From positions 1 to 7,197 of the forward strand of contig CAJJZO010000092.1 of assembly GCA_905197585.1 (NCBI GenBank): 7,197 bases of DNA. The letters are read 5' to 3'. This DNA comes from an uncultured Collinsella sp. (lineage in GTDB: Bacteria > Actinomycetota > Coriobacteriia > Coriobacteriales > Coriobacteriaceae). The number at the start of each line of letters is the position of its first letter. The first letter of the stretch is position 1. The notes beneath the pieces are model-generated. The model had not been told where the DNA came from, searched no databases, and saw only the letters and a list, made by a program, of their open reading frames with translations. The translations under genes were made by a program, and so were the position numbers. Positions 1-5,280 of the stretch are shown here, in pieces.

Positions 1-1310
1 GCGTCGTCCGCATCGCCCCCGCCACCTATGGCGAGGACTACCGTCCCGACGCTCAGCAGCTGCTCGCCGCGTTTGACGCCGTCGAGGCGCTCACTGCTAC
101 CGGCAACGCCCTGGCCATCTCCACGCCCGGCTACGGCTGCGGCGCCGAGAGCCTCTTTAAGATGTGCGTCGGTAACCAGATCGGTATCGAGCTTGCCGAG
201 GATGTAGACGTGGAGAGCCTCTTCACCCCGCTCTACGGCAGCTTTATCGTCGAGCTCGCCGAGGATGCCGAGCTGCCCGAGGTCGCCGACGGCGTTGTCG
301 TCGAGCCCCTGGGCACCACCGTCGAGGGCTATGTCATCGACACCGGCTCCGAAGTCATCGAGCTCTCCGAGCTCCAGGAGGCCTGGGAGAGCGGCATCGA
401 GGGCGTCTTTGCCTACCGCAGTGCCGACGAGACCCCCGAGGTCGAGACCATCGACTTCCGCGCCAAGGACATCCACGTGTACGGCGGCGCCAAGATCGCC
501 CGCCCGCGCGTGATCATCCCCGTGTTCCCCGGCAACAACTGCGAGTACGACAGCGCCCGCGCCTTCCGTGCCGCCGGTGCCGAGGCCGACACCTTCGTGA
601 TCAACAACCTCACGCCCGAGGCCGTCGCCGAGAGCACCCACGAGCTTGCCCGCCGCATCCGTGCAAGCCAGATCGTCATGATCCCCGGCGGCTTCTCGGG
701 CGGCGACGAGCCCGACGGCTCCGCCAAGTTCATCACGGCGTTCTTCCGCGCTCCCGAGGTCACCGAGGCAGTCCGCGACCTGCTCAAGGCCCGCGACGGC
801 CTGATGCTGGGCATCTGCAACGGCTTCCAGGCCCTGGTCAAGCTCGGCCTGGTGCCCTACGGCGACATCGTCGACGCCACGCCCGATGCGCCCACGTTGA
901 CGTTCAACACCATCGGTCGCCACCAGAGCCGTCTGGTGCGCACCCGCATCTCGTCCAACTTGTCCCCGTGGCTGTCGCAGTGCAGCCTGGACGACCCCTA
1001 CACCGTCGCCATCAGCCACGGCGAGGGCCGCTTTGTCGCCAATGACGAAGTGCTCGCCCAGCTGATCGCCAACGGCCAGGTCGCCACGCAGTACGTGGGC
1101 GAGAACGGCAAGCCCAGCATGGATCTCTCCGTCAACCCCAACGGCTCCGCACTCGCCATCGAGGGCATCACGAGCCCCGACGGCCGCGCCCTGGGCAAGA
1201 TGGGCCATGCCGAGCGTCGCGGCGACAACCTGTACCGCAACGTGCCCGAGCATGTCCCCGGCGATAAGTTCATGCCGATCTTTGAGAGCGGCGTGGCCTA
1301 CTTCGCTTAA
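1..1310 (+). CDS. purL: Phosphoribosylformylglycinamidine synthase, fused long type, C-terminal part (5' end outside window)
   Basis: This enzyme converts FGAR, glutamine and ATP to FGAM in the fourth step of cytosolic de novo purine synthesis. The reading frame is open from position 3 to the TAA at 1308-1310 (435 residues), so the ATG at 162 is internal and the gene begins upstream. The first ~110 residues resemble the end of the second AIR-synthase-like domain (GYGCGAESLFKMCVGNQIG). From about nt 505 there is a class I glutamine amidotransferase domain: FPGNNCEYDSARAF, then PGGFSGGDEPDG. The nucleophile Cys lies in GICNGFQAL (codon 816-818), SHGEGRF is at about 1014-1034, and the His/Glu pair of the triad lies in MGHAER (His 1206-1208, Glu 1212-1214). 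The domain therefore looks intact. Fusion of the glutaminase to the synthetase defines the long PurL, as opposed to separate PurL, PurQ and PurS. G+C is very high (44 of 60 at 541-600). A strong terminator follows 38 nt after the stop. Confidence 0.95.
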   Translation, partial: VVRIAPATYGEDYRPDAQQLLAAFDAVEALTATGNALAISTPGYGCGAESLFKMCVGNQIGIELAEDVDVESLFTPLYGSFIVELAEDAELPEVADGVVVEPLGTTVEGYVIDTGSEVIELSELQEAWESGIEGVFAYRSADETPEVETIDFRAKDIHVYGGAKIARPRVIIPVFPGNNCEYDSARAFRAAGAEADTFVINNLTPEAVAESTHELARRIRASQIVMIPGGFSGGDEPDGSAKFITAFFRAPEVTEAVRDLLKARDGLMLGICNGFQALVKLGLVPYGDIVDATPDAPTLTFNTIGRHQSRLVRTRISSNLSPWLSQCSLDDPYTVAISHGEGRFVANDEVLAQLIANGQVATQYVGENGKPSMDLSVNPNGSALAIEGITSPDGRALGKMGHAERRGDNLYRNVPEHVPGDKFMPIFESGVAYFA

Positions 1311-1320
1311 ACCTTTCCCA

Positions 1321-1342
1321 TCGGGTACAATCCCCTCGGGTA
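1321..1342 (+). promoter_or_regulatory. Possible promoter or control element: TACAAT flanked by duplicated TCGGGTA
   Basis: A -10-like TACAAT lies at 1326-1331. The heptamer TCGGGTA occurs at 1321-1327 and again at 1336-1342, exactly 15 nt apart. No good -35 is visible: the best fit, TTCGCT at 1302-1307 with an 18-nt spacer, matches 3 of 6 positions. Each TCGGGTA copy includes CGGGT, which can pair with ACCCG at 1348-1352, the foot of the following terminator stem. It may be a weak promoter for the exporter gene, a regulator site, or part of an RNA leader. Chance similarity in G+C-rich DNA is also possible. Confidence 0.3.
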
Positions 1343-1348
1343 ACAACA

Positions 1349-1384
1349 CCCGCCACCGGCACCCCCGGTGGCGGGTTCTTTTTT
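1349..1384 (+). terminator. Strong intrinsic terminator after purL
   Basis: A perfect 11-bp G+C-rich stem (1349-1359 paired with 1365-1375) closes a 5-nt loop (1360-1364). It is followed by a T-rich tract, TTCTTTTTT (1376-1384). This is a textbook Rho-independent terminator on the plus strand. It ends only about 14 nt before the Shine-Dalgarno sequence of the next gene. Confidence 0.93.
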
Positions 1385-1411
1385 GCTTTGCGCGTATAGG
1401 AGAAGGACATC

Positions 1412-2347
1412 ATGGAAAGCCGCAAGCCGTATCTCGCCACCCTGCCCGGACTCATCCTGGACTGTCTTGTTTGCTGTGCACTCTGGGGATCGGCCTTTCC
1501 CTGCATCAAGATCGGCTACGCGCTCTTTGGCATCCCAGCGCACGATAGCGCTTCGCAGCTGCTCTTTGCAGGTTTACGCTTTACGCTTGCCGGCGCCCTG
1601 GTTATCGTTGGCATGACCACGGCACAGCGCCGCCCACTCGTTCCGCAGGCTCGCGATATCAAGCCCATCTGCATCCTGTCGCTCTTCCAGACTATCGGCC
1701 AGTACTTCTTTTTCTACCTCGGTCTCTCCCGTGCAAGCGCTATGTCGAGTTCCATCATCGAGGCCAGCGCTAACTTCCTCGCAATCCTCTTTGCCGCCCT
1801 GGCGTTTCATACCGAGAAGCTCAATACGGCCAAGGTGCTCGGCTGTGTGTTGGGCTTTGCCGGTGTCGCGCTCGTCAACCTTTCGGGCGCGGACGGCACC
1901 TTTGGCTTTACGCTCGACGGCGAGGGATTTATCTTGGCTTCCACTGTTGCGGGCGCCCTGTCGACCTGCCTCATTGGCATCTTCTCGCGCGAGCATGACG
2001 GCGTCTTGCTTGCCGGGTGGCAGTTCTTGGTCGGCGGCCTGGTCCTCACCGCCATCGGCTTTTTGATGGGCGGCGCGCTCTCCCCCACGGCGATTGCCCC
2101 CGCCATCGCGCTCATCATCTACATGGCGCTCATCTCCGCGGTCGCCTACTCGCTGTGGTCGCGCCTGCTTGCCGTCAACCCCGTCAGCCGCGTCTCGGTC
2201 TTTGGGTTTATGAACCCGGTCTTTGGCGTTTTGCTGAGCGCGCTGCTGCTCGGCGAGGGCGCCGGCACGAGCCCCGCTACTGTCATCGTTGCCCTGCTGT
2301 TGGTTTGCGGCGGCATCATCATCGTAAATAAGCCCAAAAAGGCCTAG
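1412..2347 (+). CDS. EamA/DMT-superfamily transporter, 10 TM
   Basis: The 311-residue product belongs to the drug/metabolite transporter superfamily (EamA family), inner-membrane carriers that usually export amino acids, metabolites or drugs; the substrate cannot be read from sequence. Ten hydrophobic segments lie near residues 11-30, 50-70, 84-105, 112-131, 139-157, 171-191, 197-219, 228-248, 258-281 and 288-305. This is the usual two-times-five arrangement of duplicated EamA repeats. The second repeat carries the typical NPVFGVLLSALLLGE stretch (268-282), and the first has the matching region ending in AFHTEKL (131-137). The basic tail KPKKA fits a cytoplasmic C terminus. The ATG is preceded by AGGAGAAGG (1398-1406) at 5 nt. 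The gene is co-directional with purL but lies behind a strong terminator, so it is probably not a simple member of the purine operon. It could instead be annotated RhaT/YdcZ-like, but the EamA fold call is firm. Confidence 0.9.
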   Translation: MESRKPYLATLPGLILDCLVCCALWGSAFPCIKIGYALFGIPAHDSASQLLFAGLRFTLAGALVIVGMTTAQRRPLVPQARDIKPICILSLFQTIGQYFFFYLGLSRASAMSSSIIEASANFLAILFAALAFHTEKLNTAKVLGCVLGFAGVALVNLSGADGTFGFTLDGEGFILASTVAGALSTCLIGIFSREHDGVLLAGWQFLVGGLVLTAIGFLMGGALSPTAIAPAIALIIYMALISAVAYSLWSRLLAVNPVSRVSVFGFMNPVFGVLLSALLLGEGAGTSPATVIVALLLVCGGIIIVNKPKKA

Positions 2348-2352
2348 CGAAC

Positions 2353-2380
2353 TGCCTCGTTCCGAGAAAAAGACGAGGCA
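2353..2380. repeat. Short inverted repeat after the EamA gene
   Basis: TGCCTCGT (2353-2360) pairs perfectly with ACGAGGCA (2373-2380) across a 12-nt A-rich loop. The repeat starts 5 nt after the exporter stop codon. No T-tract follows on the plus strand, so it is not a convincing intrinsic terminator. It may be an RNA 3'-end stabilising hairpin or a decayed terminator ahead of the stronger one. Confidence 0.5.
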
Positions 2381-2414
2381 CATCTTCGACAGCCGCTACT
2401 AATCCCGCCAACGC

Positions 2415-2459
2415 AAAAGGGGCGCACGACCATCAATACGGTCGTGCGCCCCTATTTTT
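2415..2459. terminator. Bidirectional terminator between convergent genes
   Basis: A perfect 13-bp stem (2419-2431 with 2440-2452) has an 8-nt loop. TATTTTT (2453-2459) follows on the plus strand. AAAA (2415-2418) precedes it, giving TTTT downstream on the minus strand. It sits directly between the EamA gene (+) and the GGDEF gene (-), whose stop codon begins at the very next base, 2460. It should terminate the EamA transcript efficiently and probably the GGDEF transcript too, with a weaker U-tract. Confidence 0.92.
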
Positions 2460-3602
2460 CTAGCGTACCTGAACGCCGGCTTTCTTCTTCTCGCCCTTGA
2501 CGCGATAGAGCTCCGCATCGGCGGCGCGAAGTAAGTCTTGCCAGGTATCAACACTATCGCCGACCCGCGCGTAACCGATGGACATCCGCAATGCATACGG
2601 CACCTCGGCACGAGCGAGCTCGTCGTCAATCGCCGAACACAGGTCTATGATGCCCTGTTCCGCCGCTGCCTTTTGGAGCACCACAAACTCATCGCCACCA
2701 TAACGTGCGATAAAGCCACCAGCCGGCGAGCAGACATCCTTGAGCGCCGTCGCAACAACCTGAAGAGCGTGGTCGCCCTCCACATGTCCATAGCGATCGT
2801 TAATCTGCTTAAAGCCGTCGGCGTCCATCATAAGCAGATATACATCTTCGGCCTGATCCACATTTGAAAAGAGCGACAGCATATAGGTCTCAAAACGGTT
2901 GCGGTTGTTGAGTCCAGTCAACGGGTCAGTCGAGATCAGTTGCTCCTGATAGACGATATAGAGCAGCAGGATGCTCAGCGTTATACCGAAGCAAAGGCCC
3001 GGTACCGAAAACAAAACCTGGAAGGTACCGCCCACCAGAGCGGGAACCGCAAAAAAGGCGAGGGTGCGATAAATGGCCTTCTTTTGCAGGCTTTCGACTT
3101 TTCGAGCCTGAATAAAGGCATGCAAGGACGTATATATGACGTAGCAGTAGCTAACGATAGGCTGAATCATATAAAGCGCTCCGCGACGATATACGCCCTG
3201 TGCATCGATATAGAACATAGCGTGCGTCCAGTAGCTGGTAAATGCCAGCACGACCACCAATGCTGTTGGCAACGTTAAAAGTACCACCCTGTAGGGCGTG
3301 GTCAGGAGCCGTGAGCCCTGCATCGTCTCGGAATAGAAAAACCAAATGAGGCACGCGATGGCGAACAGCGAAAACGAGACCGCGTTGGAAATCCAGTTGG
3401 CCGTGATGCCTACAGGAGTGCTTACGCCGTCCGAGAGCGTCCAGATCATATCGAAGAAAATGTAGGCAGCAGACGTGTAGCCCAGCATGCTAAACAAAAG
3501 CTGCTGGGTGCTCGAGAACAGGGAGCGACGGCTTCGTACGGCAAGCCCGATAAGAATAATCATGCACAGCAGGAATATCTCGATCTTGAGTGCCTTAATC
3601 AC
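2460..3602 (-). CDS. Membrane-bound GGDEF diguanylate cyclase with 7-TM N-terminal region
   Basis: The likely product is a diguanylate cyclase making c-di-GMP from two GTP at the cytoplasmic membrane. I take the start as GTG at 3602-3600, giving 380 residues. GAAGGGAGG (3610-3618) lies 7 nt upstream, and the protein then begins just before TM1; an in-frame extension to 3749 has no such support. About seven hydrophobic segments fill residues 1-220. The GGDEF domain spans about 222-376: DPLTGLNNR (226-234), the metal-binding and substrate segment DADGFKQINDRYGH, the signature RYGGDEF (300-306), and the closing ADAELYRVK. The signature is intact, so activity is expected. The RxxD inhibitory site is absent: the aligned residues are P-A-G-G. 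No EAL domain is present. I do not recognise the N-terminal region; sensing of a small ligand or membrane state is an inference. G+C is low for the window (25 of 60 at 3121-3180). Confidence 0.9.
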   Translation of the reverse strand: MIKALKIEIFLLCMIILIGLAVRSRRSLFSSTQQLLFSMLGYTSAAYIFFDMIWTLSDGVSTPVGITANWISNAVSFSLFAIACLIWFFYSETMQGSRLLTTPYRVVLLTLPTALVVVLAFTSYWTHAMFYIDAQGVYRRGALYMIQPIVSYCYVIYTSLHAFIQARKVESLQKKAIYRTLAFFAVPALVGGTFQVLFSVPGLCFGITLSILLLYIVYQEQLISTDPLTGLNNRNRFETYMLSLFSNVDQAEDVYLLMMDADGFKQINDRYGHVEGDHALQVVATALKDVCSPAGGFIARYGGDEFVVLQKAAAEQGIIDLCSAIDDELARAEVPYALRMSIGYARVGDSVDTWQDLLRAADAELYRVKGEKKKAGVQVR

Positions 3603-3609
3603 TAGACGC

Positions 3610-3618
3610 CCTCCCTTC
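3610..3618 (-). promoter_or_regulatory. Ribosome binding site that fixes the GTG start of the GGDEF gene
   Basis: On the minus strand GAAGGGAGG lies 7 nt before GTG (3602-3600). It is an excellent Shine-Dalgarno sequence at ideal spacing. The longer frame beginning at 3749 would place this purine-rich stretch inside the coding sequence and would add 49 residues that do not look like a signal or membrane segment. This is the main reason for the shorter gene model. Confidence 0.85.
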
Positions 3619-3692
3619 AATATCCAAGTGGCCAGAATCGCCCGAGTCGCGCCCAGGAGCCAAACACCCCTTTCTCCGCAGGGGTAAAGGGA

Positions 3693-3701
3693 ATCATAGC
3701 A
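3693..3701 (-). promoter_or_regulatory. Extended -10 promoter for the GGDEF gene
   Basis: Read on the minus strand, TGCTATGAT gives a TATGAT -10 hexamer (3698-3693) with the TGn extension (3701-3699). The transcript would start near 3686 and leave a leader of roughly 85 nt. The -35 region has no good match to TTGACA, which an extended -10 can tolerate. A small CCCTTT/AAAGGG inverted repeat (3668-3673 with 3686-3691) falls at the start of that leader. I see no c-di-GMP riboswitch-like conserved core in the leader. Confidence 0.5.
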
Positions 3702-3703
3702 GA

Positions 3704-3743
3704 GCGCCCGAACGTCACTGCAGAACAGCCACCGTTCGGGCGC
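3704..3743. repeat. 11-bp inverted repeat between kdgT and the GGDEF gene
   Basis: GCGCCCGAACG (3704-3714) and CGTTCGGGCGC (3733-3743) are perfect inverse complements separated by 18 nt. The repeat lies about 50 nt past the kdgT stop on the minus strand and directly upstream of the GGDEF -10 region. It could be the 3' hairpin of the kdgT transcript, but what follows on that strand (TCTGCTATGATTCCC) is only loosely T-rich. It also covers the -35 region of the GGDEF promoter, so an operator role is possible. Confidence 0.6.
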
Positions 3744-3792
3744 CCACACGGCGCGAATTGCACACGCCGGCTAGATTGACTCGCGTCGACGA

Positions 3793-4815
3793 TTACTCGC
3801 CGTCGATGTCGGTCGCGCCGGCCTCCTCAATAGCCGCGACGCCTTCGCCCGGCAGATCCTCTTCGCCGGGGCCGAACTTATTATCGACCCACCCGGTCAG
3901 AATCGGGGCCATGATTGCCGTGATGATGACGGCGGTGGCGATCTGCGCATACGCGGTGGGCGCAAGCTCGGCATAGCGTGGCGCGACCTCGGCAAGGGCA
4001 ACCGGCGTGGTCATAGCCGTGCCGGCGATGGTGGAGCAAGCAACGGCGGCCTTGCCGTTGCCGCCGCACAAGCGCTCGAAGGCAAAGGTGATGGGGCCAA
4101 CGATAAAGAGGGTGATGAGGCCCAGCAGGATGCCCGAGATACCGCCGGTGATAAAGCTCGACAGGCTCATGGACGCACCGAGCTGAAATCCGATTACAGC
4201 GATCGCGGGATTGGCGCCGGGAACCAGCAGGTTCTTGATAAACGGGAACAAGTTGCCCAGGACCATGCCGATAACAAGCGGCAGGATGGATCCGATGATG
4301 GTGCCGACGGGGATGTTGGCGAGACCCGAAACACCAAGGATGATCATCGTGACGGCGGGGCCGGCCGTAAAGAACAGGATACCGACAGCGCCCTGCTCGG
4401 ACTCATCGCCGAACTCGCCCATGATGCCCGTATAGAGCGCCATGTTGCAAAACGTAATGCCGCCGATGATGGAAACCGAGCTCAGGCCTAAAAAGTTATC
4501 GTTAAAGAAGTACGCGACGCCCAGACCCAGCGCGGCTGCCACTACAAGCTTAGGAATCAGCACGACGATGCCGGTCTTGATGGCGCCCGGCGTGGACTTA
4601 AAGCTGATGCCGGCGCCCACGAACAGCAAGATCGCGGCAACGATGGTGTTGGAGCCGCCGCGGCAGGCAGCCGTAAAGAAGCCGCCGACCTCAAAGACCT
4701 GCGGGCAGAAGGTATTGAGCAAAAGGCCGACGATCATCGGATAGATCATGATGTCGCCCGGGATGCGCGGTACCTTGAATTTCTTTTGCTCGCTGGCGGT
4801 CGCTTCCTGTGCCAT
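3793..4815 (-). CDS. kdgT: KdgT-family 2-keto-3-deoxygluconate permease
   Basis: The 340-residue product is a proton-coupled inner-membrane permease of the KdgT family. Characterised members import 2-keto-3-deoxygluconate, an intermediate of pectin and glucuronate breakdown. Family-like features are RIPGDIMIYPMIVGLLLNTF (17-36), the GGFFTAACRGGSNTIVAAIL stretch (44-63), LFVGAGISF (64-72), GGITFCNMALYTGIMGEFGD (118-137) and the late STIAGTAMTTPVALAEVAP (261-279). About ten hydrophobic segments are visible. The tail after about 311 is hydrophilic and acid-rich, slightly longer than I expect for the family. ATG at 4815 is preferred: GGGGG lies 4 nt upstream, and MAQEATASEQKK followed by the conserved RIPG is a natural N terminus. 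A TTG at 4845 would add ten residues. No KDG kinase, aldolase or uronate isomerase gene is in the window, so the substrate assignment rests on family membership alone. Confidence 0.85.
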   Translation of the reverse strand: MAQEATASEQKKFKVPRIPGDIMIYPMIVGLLLNTFCPQVFEVGGFFTAACRGGSNTIVAAILLFVGAGISFKSTPGAIKTGIVVLIPKLVVAAALGLGVAYFFNDNFLGLSSVSIIGGITFCNMALYTGIMGEFGDESEQGAVGILFFTAGPAVTMIILGVSGLANIPVGTIIGSILPLVIGMVLGNLFPFIKNLLVPGANPAIAVIGFQLGASMSLSSFITGGISGILLGLITLFIVGPITFAFERLCGGNGKAAVACSTIAGTAMTTPVALAEVAPRYAELAPTAYAQIATAVIITAIMAPILTGWVDNKFGPGEEDLPGEGVAAIEEAGATDIDGE

Positions 4816-4956
4816 GAAACCCCCATTTCCGCTGACGCAGAACAAAAGCCCACGTCACGCTTTGCTACAGTAAAGTTTGACCATGGTACCAGAAGAAGCA
4901 GACCGCCTCGGTGAGAAATTCGATTCGTTAGGCCGGGACGATAACGCGTCCTGCTC
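4816..4956 (-). other. azlD-kdgT intergenic region with imperfect palindrome
   Basis: This gap of 141 nt separates two minus-strand genes. I see no strong terminator after azlD: the only hairpin is GGACG/CGTCC around 4933-4948, without a T-tract. An imperfect 16-bp palindrome (4860-4875, CTTTGCTACAGTAAAG, 12 of 16 positions symmetric) lies 45 nt upstream of the kdgT ATG and could be an operator. No convincing -35/-10 pair was found. kdgT may be transcribed from a weak promoter here or by readthrough from azlCD. Confidence 0.3.
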
Positions 4957-5280
4957 CTATACGAGGCTCAAAACGATATAGAACACGATGCCCGAAACGC
5001 AGCACCACAACATCGACTTTGTCTTGATTGCCACCGCCACGACGCCGGTGGCCGCAATCCAGGGAACCAAGGCAGGCCAGAGTCCCGCGTCGAACGCGCC
5101 GGGGTTCACCAAGTCGTTGGCGACCAGCGCGGCAAAGGCAGCGGGCGGGATATAGCCCAGGGCCTCGGTAATGCGGGGCGACAGGGTCCGCCCGCGCAAG
5201 GCGAACGCCGGCGCGATGCGAAAGAACGCGATAGCAGCCCACGACGACAGCCACAGAACCAAGAACTCGTTAGCGGGCAT
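4957..5280 (-). CDS. azlD: AzlD family branched-chain amino acid exporter small subunit
   Basis: The product has 107 residues and is the small hydrophobic partner of AzlC. Together they form an inner-membrane complex that exports branched-chain amino acids; the Bacillus subtilis pair gives azaleucine resistance, and BrnFE and YgaZH are related. The sequence fits the family: an N-terminal membrane segment (about 6-27), the basic loop ALRGRTLSPRITEAL, then YIPPAAFAALVANDL (43-57), with further segments at about 66-85 and 90-106. The start is ATG at 5280, with GGAAGAGG (5289-5296) 8 nt upstream. A longer in-frame extension to 5514 would only re-read the azlC region and is rejected. The ATG lies inside the end of azlC, giving an 11-nt overlap that suggests translational coupling and fixed stoichiometry. 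Confidence 0.92.
   Translation of the reverse strand: MPANEFLVLWLSSWAAIAFFRIAPAFALRGRTLSPRITEALGYIPPAAFAALVANDLVNPGAFDAGLWPALVPWIAATGVVAVAIKTKSMLWCCVSGIVFYIVLSLV

Noticed and set aside
413..841. Minus-strand open frame (142 codons) inside purL
   Set aside because: It is an antisense shadow in very high-G+C coding DNA. The plus-strand glutaminase domain with its catalytic Cys is unambiguous.
2353..2380. Second intrinsic terminator after the EamA gene
   Set aside because: The 8-bp stem is not followed by a T-tract on either strand at the right place. I recorded it as an inverted repeat only.
1574..2383. Long minus-strand open frame (269 codons) antisense to the EamA gene
   Set aside because: It is very rich in charged residues (D, E, R, K, Q, G), as expected from reading the complement of membrane-protein codons. 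It has no family resemblance or credible start, and the plus-strand frame is a clear 10-TM transporter.
3603..3690. c-di-GMP riboswitch in the leader of the GGDEF gene
   Set aside because: The leader is about 85 nt and lacks the conserved GEMM-type core I would expect. Only a small 6-bp hairpin is visible.
3603..3749. N-terminal extension of the GGDEF protein to an in-frame start at 3749
   Set aside because: It would run through the inverted repeat, the extended -10 and the ribosome binding site. The added residues do not look like part of the protein, and the GTG at 3602 is well supported.
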